The position numbers and the translations under genes are program-made. This document shows, in pieces, positions 1 through 9,544 of a stretch of DNA of 64,000 nucleotides; within the stretch, counting starts at the first letter, position 1; each line of letters begins with the position of its first letter. This DNA is from an uncultured bacterium (GTDB taxonomy: Bacteria > Bacteroidota > Bacteroidia > Bacteroidales > Bacteroidaceae), in contig CAJMQU010000005.1 of the NCBI GenBank assembly GCA_905215555.1, positions 87,478 through 151,477 on the forward strand. Direction: 5' to 3'. Under the pieces are notes generated by a model. It had not been told where the DNA came from. It saw only the letters and a list, made by a program, of their open reading frames with translations, and made no database searches.

Positions 1-2
1 AT

Positions 3-656
3 TACCAGAAAGCAAAGTCGGCCTATGAGTTATCCGGCAACAACATGAGGGATACAAAGCTGACCGCTCCGTTCGACGGTTCCATCGAGAAGCGTCTGGT
101 GGAGAATTATCAGCGTGTCAACTCCGGCGAAGGCATCGTGCAATTGGTGAATACCCAAAAGCTTCGCATCAAATTCACCGTACCGGATGATTATCTGTAT
201 CTGCTTCGAGCAAAAGATGTGACGTTCCGGGTGGCATTCGACAGCTATCCGGGAGTGACATTCAACGCACGCCTGGAAGAATATCTGGATATCTCGACGG
301 ATGGAACGGGAATACCGGTGACTATCAAAATAGATGATGCAGCCTTCGACCGCAACCTGTATGATGTGAAGCCCGGATTTACATGTAAGATCAAACTGGC
401 TTCGGACGTTGCCCCGTTCCTGGAAGAAAAGCTGATGAATGTTCCGCTCAGTGCCCTCTTTGGCGAGAGTGAGAACCCCAAAACGTATGTATGGGTGGTG
501 AAGGACGGCAAGGCAAACCGACGGGAAGTGACAGTATATTCTCCGACAGGCGAAGCCAATGTTCTGATTTCAGCCGGACTGCAACCGGGAGAAAGTGTCG
601 TGATAGCCGGAGTGCACCAATTGGTGGAAGGCCAAACGGTGAAGGTTATCGAGTGA
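3..656 (+). CDS. RND efflux periplasmic adaptor (MFP/HlyD family), 5' end outside window
   Basis: This is the C-terminal part (about 217 residues) of the membrane-fusion protein that links an inner-membrane RND pump to a TolC-type channel. The frame is open from base 3, so the real start lies upstream of the window. Visible parts are the end of the lipoyl/barrel-sandwich half (TAPFDG at residues 21-26 of the visible part, typical of the turn back into the second half of the motif), a beta-barrel domain, and a membrane-proximal domain ending in LQPGESVVIAGVHQLVEGQTVKV, split here as the LxxGxxVVxxGxxxLxxGxxV pattern common to the family. The pump gene follows after 108 bases and a TolC gene after that, so the three form one operon. 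Substrate cannot be told from sequence. Confidence 0.9.
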   Translation, partial: YQKAKSAYELSGNNMRDTKLTAPFDGSIEKRLVENYQRVNSGEGIVQLVNTQKLRIKFTVPDDYLYLLRAKDVTFRVAFDSYPGVTFNARLEEYLDISTDGTGIPVTIKIDDAAFDRNLYDVKPGFTCKIKLASDVAPFLEEKLMNVPLSALFGESENPKTYVWVVKDGKANRREVTVYSPTGEANVLISAGLQPGESVVIAGVHQLVEGQTVKVIE

Positions 657-764
657 TAAAAATCTTTCGCCCACAGATACAGTACAGCAGCCTGTAGCAC
701 ATCGCTTATCGCGCTTTGCGCAATAAACTATCATTCAACAATTCGGAACATAAATATTAATAGT

Positions 765-3700
765 ATGAACTTAGCTAAATATGCATTAGACAACACCAAG
801 ATTGTCTACTTCTTCCTTGCCGTGCTGCTCATCGGCGGTATACTGTCGTTCAGCAGTCTGGGAAAGAAAGAAGATGCGCCCTTCGTCATCAAAAGCGCGG
901 TCATCATGACCCGCTATCCGGGGGCGGAACCTGCCGAGGTGGAACGGCTCATCACCGAACCCATCTCCCGCGAAATACAGTCGATGAACGGCGTGTACAA
1001 AATCAAGTCGGAGTCCATGTACGGACTATCCAAAATAATGTTTGAACTTCAACCCTCCCTGCCTGCAGAATCCATTCCGCAGAAGTGGGACGAACTGCGC
1101 CGCAAAGTTCTCAACATACAGCCGCAACTGCCCTCCGGTGCCTCGACCCCTACGATATCGGATGATTTCGGTGATGTATTCGGCATTTATTACGGTTTGG
1201 TGGGCGACGACGGTTTCTCCTATGAGGAAATGCGCAACTGGGCGGAACGTATCAAGACCCAAGTCATCACCGCCGACGGTGTAATGAAAGTAGCCCTCTT
1301 CGGCACCCAAACCGAAGTGGTGAACATCCTCATCTCCGTCAATAAGCTGGCGGGAATGGGCATCGACCCTAAACAATTGGCCAGCCTGCTGCAATCGCAG
1401 AACCAGATTATCAATACCGGTGAAATCAACGCCGGAGAACAGCAATTGCGCATTGTAGCCAACGGAACATACACCACTGTGGACGACATCCGCAACCAAG
1501 TGATCACCACCTCCGGCGGACAAGTGAAACTGGGTGACATTGCCGTCATCGAAAAAGGCTACATGGATCCTCCCTCCAACATCATGCACGTCAACGGACG
1601 GCGTGCCATCGGCATCGGTGTCTCTACCGACCCGGCCAAAGACGTAGTGAAAACAGGCGAACTGGTAGATGCCCGACTGGCAGAACTGCTCCCGCTTATC
1701 CCGGTAGGCCTGGAACTTGAAAGCCTCTACCCCGAAAATGTGATAGCCCGTGAAGCGAACAATGGCTTCATCATCAATCTGGTAGAATCCATCCTGATTG
1801 TCATCGTCATCATCATGCTAGTGATGGGACTGCGTGCAGGGTTACTTATCGGCAGTTCGCTGATCTTCTCCATCGGCGGCACGCTACTCATCATGTCCTT
1901 CCTCGGCGTAGGCCTGAACCGAACCTCCCTGGCAGGATTCATCATCGCCATGGGTATGCTGGTGGACAATGCCATCGTAGTGACGGACAATGCGCAGATA
2001 GCCATCGCACGAGGGATGGACCGGCGCCGGGCACTGATAAACGGTGCCACCGGTCCGCAATGGGGATTACTGGGCGCCACATTCATCGCCATCTGCTCCT
2101 TCCTGCCGCTCTATCTGGCTCCTTCGGCCGTAGCGGAAATCGTGAAGCCACTGTTCGTGGTGCTGGCCATTTCCCTAGGATTAAGTTGGGTACTGGCACT
2201 TACGCAAACCACAACTTTCGGTAACTTCATCCTGAAAGGAAGAGGAGACGAGGAGACGGAGACTGACGAGAAAAACATCTCCCATGACGAGAAAATCTCG
2301 TCATCGCCTCATCAGGCACCAATCCACCGCGACCCCTATGACAAGCCCTTCTATCACCGTTTTGCTTCTCTTCTCGGGCGGTTGATAAAGAAGAAAGCTC
2401 TGGTATTGACGAGCGTCTTCATCATCTTTGTCATCTCGCTCGTCATCATGGGGCTGATGCCGCAGAACTTCTTCCCTTCACTGGACAAGCCGTACTTCCG
2501 TGCCGACATTTTCTATCCGGACGGTTACAGCATGCGCGACGTCGAACGGGAAATGCAACAAGTGGAAGCGCATCTGCTGCAACAACCGGAAGTGAAACGA
2601 ATATCCACTACTTTCGGCAGCACGCCACTGCGCTACTATCTGGCTTCCACCTCCGTCGGTCCGAAACCTAACTTTGCCAATATCCTCATTGAACTGACCG
2701 ACAGCAAGTACACCAAAGAATATGAGGAAAACTTCGACCAGTACATGAAAGCCAACTATCCAAATGCCATCACGCGTACTACGCTCTTCAAACTCTCACC
2801 CCCTGTGGATGCAGCCATCGAAATCGGCTTCATAGGCAACAATATGGATACACTGGTGATGCTGACAGACAAGGCACTGGACATCATGCATCGGGACTCC
2901 GGCCTCATCAACGTGCGCAATTCGTGGGGAAACAAGATACCCGTCTGGCGCCCCGTTTACAGCCCGGAACGTGCTCAGCCTTTGGGCGTTTCCCGACAGA
3001 GTATGGCACAGAGCATTCAGATAGGGACCAACGGCATGACGCTGGGTGAGTATCGCGAAGGAGACCAAGTGTTGCCAATCCTGCTAAAGGACAACACGAT
3101 AGACTCCTTCCGCATCAACGACCTGCGCACGCTTCCGGTATTCGGCACCACCAAGGAAACCACCACACTGGAACAAGTGGTCAGTGAGTTCGATTTCCAA
3201 TATAGGTTCTCTAACGTGAAGGATTATAACCGCCAGATGGTAATGATGGCACAAGCCGACCCACGCCGTGGAGTGAATGCCATCGCTGCTTTCAACCGGG
3301 TGTGGGAACAGGTACAAAAAGAGATACAAGTGCCCGAAGGATACACCATGAAGTATTTCGGAGAACAGGAAAGCCAAGCTGAAAGCAACGCGGCACTGGC
3401 AGCAAACCTGCCGCTGACATTTTTCCTGATGTTCGTCACACTGCTGTTCCTGTTCCGCACGTACCGTAAACCGATTGTCATCTTGTTGATGCTGCCTCTT
3501 ATCTTCATCGGTATTGTGCTGGGGTTGCTGGTGCTCGGCAAGTCGTTCGACTTCTTCTCCATCCTCGGTTTGCTGGGATTGATTGGCATGAATATCAAGA
3601 ATGCCATCGTATTGGTGGACCAGATTGATGTGGAAGCTGCTGCCGGAAAGGCACCATTGGATGCGGTGGTGAGTGCCACCGTCAGCCGCATCGTGCCTGT

Positions 3701-3866
3701 GGCTATGGCTTCGGGAACAACCATCCTCGGCATGCTTCCGTTACTGTTCGACGCTATGTTCGGCGGAATGGCGGCAACTATCATGGGTGGCCTGCTGGTG
3801 GCTTCGGCGCTTACGTTGTTCGTGCTTCCGGTGGCCTATTGCGCGATGCATAAGATAAAAGGATAA
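765..3866 (+). CDS. RND multidrug/metabolite efflux pump, inner-membrane permease
   Basis: Full-length (1033 residues) AcrB-like proton-driven exporter. The first membrane helix lies near residues 13-30, followed by a large periplasmic loop; a helix bundle surrounds GMLVDNAIVVTDN, with Asp401 in the proton-relay position but Asn402 where AcrB has a second Asp, as in many Bacteroidetes pumps. The second half repeats the plan, with GLIGMNIKNAIVLVDQ in the matching helix. Residues about 493-530, between the two halves on the cytoplasmic side, form a hydrophilic Glu/Asp/Ser linker with low complexity (see the hairpin at 2285). It works with the adaptor upstream and the TolC channel downstream. 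Closest family type is HAE/NFE rather than heavy-metal exporter, because the metal-pump signature is absent. Confidence 0.95.
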   Translation: MNLAKYALDNTKIVYFFLAVLLIGGILSFSSLGKKEDAPFVIKSAVIMTRYPGAEPAEVERLITEPISREIQSMNGVYKIKSESMYGLSKIMFELQPSLPAESIPQKWDELRRKVLNIQPQLPSGASTPTISDDFGDVFGIYYGLVGDDGFSYEEMRNWAERIKTQVITADGVMKVALFGTQTEVVNILISVNKLAGMGIDPKQLASLLQSQNQIINTGEINAGEQQLRIVANGTYTTVDDIRNQVITTSGGQVKLGDIAVIEKGYMDPPSNIMHVNGRRAIGIGVSTDPAKDVVKTGELVDARLAELLPLIPVGLELESLYPENVIAREANNGFIINLVESILIVIVIIMLVMGLRAGLLIGSSLIFSIGGTLLIMSFLGVGLNRTSLAGFIIAMGMLVDNAIVVTDNAQIAIARGMDRRRALINGATGPQWGLLGATFIAICSFLPLYLAPSAVAEIVKPLFVVLAISLGLSWVLALTQTTTFGNFILKGRGDEETETDEKNISHDEKISSSPHQAPIHRDPYDKPFYHRFASLLGRLIKKKALVLTSVFIIFVISLVIMGLMPQNFFPSLDKPYFRADIFYPDGYSMRDVEREMQQVEAHLLQQPEVKRISTTFGSTPLRYYLASTSVGPKPNFANILIELTDSKYTKEYEENFDQYMKANYPNAITRTTLFKLSPPVDAAIEIGFIGNNMDTLVMLTDKALDIMHRDSGLINVRNSWGNKIPVWRPVYSPERAQPLGVSRQSMAQSIQIGTNGMTLGEYREGDQVLPILLKDNTIDSFRINDLRTLPVFGTTKETTTLEQVVSEFDFQYRFSNVKDYNRQMVMMAQADPRRGVNAIAAFNRVWEQVQKEIQVPEGYTMKYFGEQESQAESNAALAANLPLTFFLMFVTLLFLFRTYRKPIVILLMLPLIFIGIVLGLLVLGKSFDFFSILGLLGLIGMNIKNAIVLVDQIDVEAAAGKAPLDAVVSATVSRIVPVAMASGTTILGMLPLLFDAMFGGMAATIMGGLLVASALTLFVLPVAYCAMHKIKG
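2285..2303. repeat. Perfect 8-bp inverted repeat inside the pump gene linker
   Basis: TGACGAGA-AAA-TCTCGTCA is a perfect stem with a three-base loop. It follows a GACGAGGAGACGGAGAC-type stretch and lies in the codons for the hydrophilic linker between the two halves of the RND pump. It looks like an intergenic-type hairpin repeat that has settled in frame in a tolerant loop. Confidence 0.55.
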
Positions 3867-3940
3867 ATAGAGTGACAAGCTACGCGCGATAAATCATCAT
3901 TTACCCGCAAAATGTGTAACAAGAAGAAATATAAGTAATC

Positions 3941-5209
3941 ATGAAGAAGATATTCATACTCACATTACTCTGTTGCTTCGGCATGAAAGCCGCAGCGCAG
4001 CAATATCTCAGCCGTGAAGCCTATCGCGACCGCGTAGAGGCATACAGCCAGGTGCTGAAACAGCAACGCCTGCAAACCGTAGCAAGTACCGAAGCACGGA
4101 AAATCGCTTCTACGGGCTTCCTGCCGCAAATCGACATCACCGCTGAAGGCACCGCCAACCTCAACCACCTCGACCAGTGGAACAGTCCGAAAGGAGAATA
4201 CCGGCCCTACACCTATCAGGCCCTTGCCACCCTGGCGCAACCGCTCTATACCGGCGGTTCACTGATGGCGCAAAAGCAAATGGCGAAAGCCGATGAGGAG
4301 CTTTCCCAACTGACCACCGAACTGACACTCGACCAGATTCACTACCAGAGCGATGCCGTCTATTGGAATGCTTCCGCTGCCCACGCCAGCCTTGAAGCTG
4401 CCGCAACCTTTCAGGACATCATACAGCGACAGTATGACATCATCCAAGACCGTTTTGACGACGGTGCCATCAGCCGCACCGACCTGCTGATGATTTCCAC
4501 TCGCCGGAAAGAAGCGGAATTGCAATACATCAAGGCCCGTCAGAATTATACCCTCGCCCTGCAAAAGCTGAATATCCTCATGGGCGTCTCTCCCGGCACC
4601 CCCGTGGACAGTTTGTGCGAAATCAGCACTCCCGGCGAACCGGTCACCCCGCTTGGACTCGATGATGTCCTTCCTCGACGTGCCGACTATGCCAGCACCG
4701 GGGTCAACATCCTCCGGAGCGAAGCGCAACGCCATGCCGCACTCAGTAAATACAATCCGCAGGTCAGCATGTTTCTCGCCACCGGATGGGATACGGGTAT
4801 CACCTACATGGGGCAGGAAATTCCCCATACGCCCGTGGCAGGCATCAATGTCAGCATCCCTATTTTCCGTTGGGGCGCCCGGTTCAAGACGAACCGACAG
4901 CAAAAGGCATATATCAGTATGCAAAAGCTGCAACAGAGTTACGTCACCGACAACATCCTTGAAGAACTTTCTGCCGCCACAACCAAACTGACGGAAACAG
5001 AGCAACAAGTAAAAACCGCCCGCGAAAATATGACTCTTGCCGAAGAGAACCTGGACCTCGTGACGTTTTCCTATAATGAAGGGAAATCGAGCATGGCTGA
5101 TGTACTTTCCGCGCAGTTATCGTGGACACAGGCATATACGAATCTGATAAATGCGCATCTGGCTGCAAAAATGGCAGTGGCGGAATACAGGAAGGTGATT
5201 AGTGAATAA
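3941..5209 (+). CDS. TolC family outer membrane efflux channel
   Basis: A 422-residue outer membrane factor. It begins with a clear signal peptide (MKKIFILTLLCCFG, cleavage probably after the Ala-rich AAAQ around residue 19). The body shows the two internal repeats of long amphipathic helices expected of the TolC family, with the SMADVLSAQLSWTQAYTNLINA pattern near the C-terminus split as SMADVLSAQLSW and TQAYTNLINA. It lies 74 bases after the pump and completes the adaptor-pump-channel operon; the protein would form the trimeric exit duct through the outer membrane. Confidence 0.93.
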   Translation: MKKIFILTLLCCFGMKAAAQQYLSREAYRDRVEAYSQVLKQQRLQTVASTEARKIASTGFLPQIDITAEGTANLNHLDQWNSPKGEYRPYTYQALATLAQPLYTGGSLMAQKQMAKADEELSQLTTELTLDQIHYQSDAVYWNASAAHASLEAAATFQDIIQRQYDIIQDRFDDGAISRTDLLMISTRRKEAELQYIKARQNYTLALQKLNILMGVSPGTPVDSLCEISTPGEPVTPLGLDDVLPRRADYASTGVNILRSEAQRHAALSKYNPQVSMFLATGWDTGITYMGQEIPHTPVAGINVSIPIFRWGARFKTNRQQKAYISMQKLQQSYVTDNILEELSAATTKLTETEQQVKTARENMTLAEENLDLVTFSYNEGKSSMADVLSAQLSWTQAYTNLINAHLAAKMAVAEYRKVISE

Positions 5210-5245
5210 ACGAATCAGACGCGGATAATGAATCCCCAAACAAAA

Positions 5246-5329
5246 GTATCTGTCATTCTGAACGTAGCTGAAGGGTATCTTCTTATTGCAAGAGAAGATC
5301 CTCTGACTACGGCTCAAAATGACAGATAC
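5246..5329. repeat. Long imperfect inverted repeat between convergent operons
   Basis: GTATCTGTCATTCTGA at the left end is matched by TCAAAATGACAGATAC at the right end, and the complementarity continues with a few mismatches to a short loop around base 5288. The arms resemble the TGTCATTCTGA-type intergenic repeats scattered in Bacteroidetes genomes. Sitting between the ends of the TolC gene (plus) and oadB (minus) it could serve as a two-way terminator, though no strong T-run follows on either side. Confidence 0.6.
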
Positions 5330-5357
5330 TAAATATTTGAGAGAGCCTTGATAACTC

Positions 5358-6593
5358 TTATCCCAGGAACGAAATCAGCACACCCGCCGCTACAGCCGAA
5401 CCGATAACACCGGATATATTGCTGGACATACAGTAATTCAGTACGTGGTTCTTAGGGTCGTACTTCGTGGCAATCTCGTTACATACACGACTTGCCATCG
5501 GCACAGCACTCAGCCCTGTTGCACCAATCAGCGGATTAATCTTCTTCTTGCTGAACAGATTGAACAGTTTCACAAAGAAGATACCACCTGTGATAGAAAG
5601 TGCAAAAGCAAGGAAACCACCGATTACAATGCCGATAGTCGTCCAGTTCAGGAACGCCGCACTCGTCATTGTGGCACCTACACTCAGCCCTAAGAAAATA
5701 GTAGCTGCATTCATAATGCTGTTAGCCGCCGCATCAAACAAACGGCTGGTATCAGAACCGATTTCCTTAATCAGGTTACCGAACATCAACATACCAATCA
5801 AAGGCACTGCCGTCGGCACAAAAAGGGCAACAACCGTAGTCACTGCTATCGGGAAGATAATCTTCAGCACACGCAGGTTCTTTATCTCGGTTTTCGAAGG
5901 ATAGAGTTTTTCCTGTTCCTTCATATTGATCATCAGTTCCTTCTTGGTACAGAAGATTTTCACCACCAGCGGGATGATCACCGGCACCAATGCCATGTAA
6001 GAGTAGGCTGCGATGGCAATCGGCCCCAGCAGATGCGGAGCCAGCTTGATAGTCGTGAAGATAGCCGTGGGACCGTCGGCACCACCGATAATGCCCAGTG
6101 CACCTGCCTCCTGTGGAGTGAAACCTATCATTACAGCACATAGCAGCACTGTGAAAATACCCAACTGTGCAGCAGCCCCGAATATAGAGAGACGCAGGTT
6201 GCGAAGCATCGGCCCGAAGTCCGTCATAGCACCTACCCCCATGAAGATGATAGGCGGCAGGAAACCTGTCTTAATCAACATATAGTAGATGAAGTTCATC
6301 AGTCCCAGGTCGTGCGCAATCTCATGCAGCGGCATTTCCCAGATGTTCTTCAACTCATTTCCGACCAAAACCATTCCATTTTCATCTGCCTGGATAACCC
6401 CCATATCGCCGCCGGGAAAGTTGGCAATGAGCACACCGAAGGCAATGGGCACCAGCAGCAACGGTTCGTAGTGCTTCTTGATACCCAGGTACAGCAGGAT
6501 GAAAGCAATGGCATACATCACCAGAAACGACGGGTCGGCAATGATGTTGCTGAACGCCGTCATATCGTAGAGTTTTGCAAATATTTCTTCCAT
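5358..6593 (-). CDS. oadB: Sodium-pumping oxaloacetate/methylmalonyl-CoA decarboxylase, beta subunit
   Basis: A 411-residue, strongly hydrophobic integral membrane protein of the OadB/MmdB family, which uses decarboxylation of the carboxybiotin carried by the alpha subunit to push sodium out of the cell. The central GIIGGADGPTAIF carries the conserved Asp thought to bind sodium, and GFLPPIIFMGVGAMTDFGP, shown here as GFLPPIIFMGVG and AMTDFGP, is the usual N-terminal signature. The gene starts 6 bases after oadA stops, so the two are one transcript. Whether the complex uses oxaloacetate or methylmalonyl-CoA depends on the alpha subunit. Confidence 0.95.
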   Translation of the reverse strand: MEEIFAKLYDMTAFSNIIADPSFLVMYAIAFILLYLGIKKHYEPLLLVPIAFGVLIANFPGGDMGVIQADENGMVLVGNELKNIWEMPLHEIAHDLGLMNFIYYMLIKTGFLPPIIFMGVGAMTDFGPMLRNLRLSIFGAAAQLGIFTVLLCAVMIGFTPQEAGALGIIGGADGPTAIFTTIKLAPHLLGPIAIAAYSYMALVPVIIPLVVKIFCTKKELMINMKEQEKLYPSKTEIKNLRVLKIIFPIAVTTVVALFVPTAVPLIGMLMFGNLIKEIGSDTSRLFDAAANSIMNAATIFLGLSVGATMTSAAFLNWTTIGIVIGGFLAFALSITGGIFFVKLFNLFSKKKINPLIGATGLSAVPMASRVCNEIATKYDPKNHVLNYCMSSNISGVIGSAVAAGVLISFLG

Positions 6594-6599
6594 CGCTGT

Positions 6600-8435
6600 T
6601 TATCCTATCTTCATTAATACATCATCTTCTGAAACAGAGTCACCCGGAGTGGCGCAAATAGCCGTGATTGTCCCGTCAAAGTCGGCACGGATGGCATTGT
6701 ACGTCTTCATGGCTTCAATGTAGCAAAGCAGGTCACCCTTCTTCACCTTGTCGCCCACCTTCACCGGAGTTTCCTGGGCATTCTTCGTCAGGAAGAACTT
6801 GCCTTCCAAAGGAGCCGGAACGTCTTGTCCTTCGCCTGCAGGAGCTTCCACTTTGGCCGTGGCATCTGCAGGCAGGTCGATGTCACCGTAAGCCACCGTC
6901 ACGCGGTAGGCCTGCCCGTCCACCTGTACGGTGAGCGTTTTCGGTTTGGCATCATCCAGCGGTGATTTGTTAAGTTCCGCTTTCCGCTTCTCAACGTCTG
7001 CCAGGAAGTCTTCTTTAGCTTTACCGCTCTTATAAGCCTCGTATTGCGCCGGATGCATGGCGTATTCGAAGAGTTCTTCGTCGTCCTCGCCCAAATCCCA
7101 TTTGTTCTCTTTCATCATCTTGCGATACTTGTCGAGCGCATCCGGATAGTTATCCTGCGGATTGCCTGTGAAGAACTTACGGCCTTCGCGTTCGGCTTTC
7201 TCTATAAGTTCGGGAGCCAGCGCGCCCGGCAACTTACCTGCCTTGCCCAACAGCATATCCCAGATGTCATCGGCAATCATACCCCAACGCTCCTTGCCTT
7301 TCTCCATGGCAATCACGTTCATCATTGCCAGGTTCTTGACGTACTGGCTAAACGGAGTCACCAACGGAGGATAACCTACGCGCGGCCATACGTAAGCCAC
7401 TTCATTAAACAGCTTGATGAGCAACTGATCCTGCGTCATAAACGGCAGGTTGCGTTTTGCCTTATATTTATTGATAGATTCCAGATTGGATTCCAGGTCG
7501 GCCATAAGGCTACCCATCATACCGCCCGGAAGTCCCGGACCAATCAGCAGGGAGTTCATCAAGCGGTTCTTCGGGCTGATGTACAGACCGAGGAAGTCGT
7601 CCATAAATTCCTGAATGAGGGCGCGCACTTTCATGTACGCTTCCATATTCACTTCCGGCACTTGGAAGCCTGCGTCTTTCAACATTGCCTGCACACTCAG
7701 CAGGTCGGCGTGTCCTGTACCCCAGGATAGCGGTTCCATACCTACGTCGATGTAGTCGCAACCTGCCTCGCATACTTCGAGGATGCTTGCCATATTGAAG
7801 CCGGGACCGGCATGACTATGATACTGGATAGGGATTTCGGGATGTGCAGCCTTGATATTAGCCACAATCTTACCCAGTGATACCGGACGTCCGATACCTG
7901 CCATATCTTTGATACAGATTTCATCGGCGCCCGCCTTGATGAGTTCTAACGCCATATTGGTGTAGTATTCTACCGTATGGATGGGTGAATGGGTGATACA
8001 GAGCGAACACTGGGAAATCATTCCGGCTTCTTTAGCGTAAGCGATGGAAGGAATAATGTTACGGGTATCGTTCAGTCCACAGAATGTACGTGTGATGTCC
8101 GTCCCCTGCACTTTCTTCACTTTATAGAACAGCTTACGCACGTCGGCAGGTACGGGGCTCATACGCAGACCGTTCAGTGCGCGGTCCAGCATGTGAGTTT
8201 GTATACCGGCTTCATGGAAGGGTTTCGTCCACGCACGCACAGCCTTATTAGGATTCTCACCAAACAATAAATTTACCTGTTCAAAACCTCCTCCATTCGT
8301 TTCCACGCGGGCAAAACAGCCCATCTCAACAATAGCGGGAGCAACCTTCACCAGCTGGTCTACGCGGGGCACATATTTTCCGGCACTCTGCCACATGTCC
8401 CTGAATACCAAGCTGAACTTAATTTCTTTTTTCAT
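6600..8435 (-). CDS. oadA: Oxaloacetate decarboxylase-type alpha subunit (carboxyltransferase plus biotinyl domain)
   Basis: A 611-residue fusion. Residues 1 to about 270 form the HMGL-like TIM-barrel carboxyltransferase (KFSLVFRDMWQS at the start, the YHSHAGPGFN metal-binding region in the middle), followed by the conserved PYC/OADA domain and, from about residue 540, a biotin carrier domain. The biotin lysine is Lys577 in EAMKTYNA; the residue after it is Thr where most family members have Met. The enzyme transfers the carboxyl group of oxaloacetate to biotin in the cytoplasm and hands it to the membrane beta subunit. The set oadG-oadA-oadB reads as one operon. Confidence 0.93.
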   Translation of the reverse strand: MKKEIKFSLVFRDMWQSAGKYVPRVDQLVKVAPAIVEMGCFARVETNGGGFEQVNLLFGENPNKAVRAWTKPFHEAGIQTHMLDRALNGLRMSPVPADVRKLFYKVKKVQGTDITRTFCGLNDTRNIIPSIAYAKEAGMISQCSLCITHSPIHTVEYYTNMALELIKAGADEICIKDMAGIGRPVSLGKIVANIKAAHPEIPIQYHSHAGPGFNMASILEVCEAGCDYIDVGMEPLSWGTGHADLLSVQAMLKDAGFQVPEVNMEAYMKVRALIQEFMDDFLGLYISPKNRLMNSLLIGPGLPGGMMGSLMADLESNLESINKYKAKRNLPFMTQDQLLIKLFNEVAYVWPRVGYPPLVTPFSQYVKNLAMMNVIAMEKGKERWGMIADDIWDMLLGKAGKLPGALAPELIEKAEREGRKFFTGNPQDNYPDALDKYRKMMKENKWDLGEDDEELFEYAMHPAQYEAYKSGKAKEDFLADVEKRKAELNKSPLDDAKPKTLTVQVDGQAYRVTVAYGDIDLPADATAKVEAPAGEGQDVPAPLEGKFFLTKNAQETPVKVGDKVKKGDLLCYIEAMKTYNAIRADFDGTITAICATPGDSVSEDDVLMKIG

Positions 8436-8473
8436 ACTAAATAAATAGATGTGTGTTTTTTATTAAAAGATTA

Positions 8474-8734
8474 TCATTTTATTTTCTCGACTTTAGCCAC
8501 TTTACCCTTGCCTTGTGTCACCACCGTTACAGCGGCACTGATAGCAGCCATTATGTTTCCGGGAATTGCCGCGGGACCTTGCGCGCCTTTCTTATCCGGC
8601 ACCACCTCTTCGGGGGCATACTTGTTTACCAGAAGAATAAGTCCTTTACCTAAGTTGATTACAATCAGCAGGATACAGAACACTGTTACCATACCTACCA
8701 CCATCAGCAGAAGCGCTGTATTGATATTTTCCAT
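8474..8734 (-). CDS. oadG: Sodium-pumping decarboxylase gamma subunit
   Basis: An 86-residue protein with one N-terminal membrane helix (LLLMVVGMVTVFCILLIVI, residues about 9-27) and a short Lys/Glu-rich tail. This is the OadG plan: a small membrane anchor that holds alpha and beta subunits together. It is first in the operon, 38 bases ahead of oadA. A weak -7-like element (TAATTTCG at 8779-8786, minus strand) lies 45 bases upstream. Confidence 0.85.
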   Translation of the reverse strand: MENINTALLLMVVGMVTVFCILLIVINLGKGLILLVNKYAPEEVVPDKKGAQGPAAIPGNIMAAISAAVTVVTQGKGKVAKVEKIK

Positions 8735-8842
8735 ATTATAAATTATTAGTTATTCAGCCTGTTTTACAAAAAATCGTCCGAAATTAGCGAATATTTATAG
8801 AAGAAAGGCAGAAAAAAATGATAAAAGATGCTAAAACAAAAG

Positions 8843-8874
8843 TTCCCGCACTGCCGGAAGGGGCTGTACGGGAA
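8843..8874 (-). terminator. Probable intrinsic terminator of the HU-like gene
   Basis: TTCCCGCACTGCC pairs with GGGCTGTACGGGAA with two mismatches. On the minus strand the hairpin is followed by CTTTTGTTTTAGC and more T-rich DNA. It lies 54 bases beyond the stop codon of the HU-like gene and before oadG, separating the two transcripts. Confidence 0.6.
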
Positions 8875-8927
8875 GCATTTATCACAATCGTGTGTCAGAA
8901 TACGAAAACTTGCGGGGATGGGGCGAA

Positions 8928-9416
8928 TCAGCCCAACGGATTCTCGTCGACGCCGCCACCGGAACCGCCTTGATTGCCACCATCGGTGTTACCACCGGAA
9001 GTGTTGCCATTGGCAAGCTTCTCTATATCCGTCCAGTCAACATCCACATCCACCATAGAGCGGGTGGTAATCTGCTTACTAGTGCTGCGTTTCACTTCAG
9101 GAATGAAACGTACACGTATACCGTTAATCTGTCCAGAATTTACTTCAGCAGCCGTAGCAACTCCTTTTTTATTCGCAGCAGCGGTATAGTAGAAAGTACC
9201 TACACCCTCAATCTTCACCGTACGCCCCATAGCCATATAGTCGGCCATTACGCTTCCTAAATTTTTCAGCACAGCATACGTATCACCGCGGGTGACGGTA
9301 GAGAGTAAAGACAGTTTGTCCGCTACCTTGTCAGTAGTAATAGGTGTACCGGTAGTTATTGCTTTCGGATACCACAAATCATTCAGTTTCGATTGAAATT
9401 TCTTGTAAAATGCCAT
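8928..9416 (-). CDS. HU-family (HU-HIG type) DNA-binding protein with Gly-rich tail
   Basis: A 162-residue member of the Bacteroidetes HU-like group (often called HU-HIG). Residues 1-125 give the HU fold: an N-terminal helical part, then GRTVKIEGVGTFYY, the conserved beta-strand and GVG-F turn, and RVRFIPEVKRSTS in the DNA-binding arm region. Residues about 135-162 are a low-complexity Gly/Asn tail that ends GGGVDENPLG, the same ending as the HU-like protein at 34331. Such proteins bind and bend DNA; targets are unknown. It stands alone, with its own promoter 130 bases upstream and a terminator downstream. Confidence 0.88.
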   Translation of the reverse strand: MAFYKKFQSKLNDLWYPKAITTGTPITTDKVADKLSLLSTVTRGDTYAVLKNLGSVMADYMAMGRTVKIEGVGTFYYTAAANKKGVATAAEVNSGQINGIRVRFIPEVKRSTSKQITTRSMVDVDVDWTDIEKLANGNTSGGNTDGGNQGGSGGGVDENPLG

Positions 9417-9544
9417 AGTAATAATGTTTTTAAATGATTAATTAATAATGTATATCTGATTTCTCTTGTCTCACCCGAGAAGCAAACGTTTTCACCGTGA
9501 GGCCTCAACGATTCAGCTATCTGCTTTTCTCAAATTCGATGTTG

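Noticed and set aside
245..700. Long frames on the strand opposite to efflux, TolC and other genes (for example 245-700, 1026-1589, 4259-5008, 17060-17878)
   Set aside because: They lie antisense within genes with clear family matches, lack their own promoters, and have no recognisable protein features.
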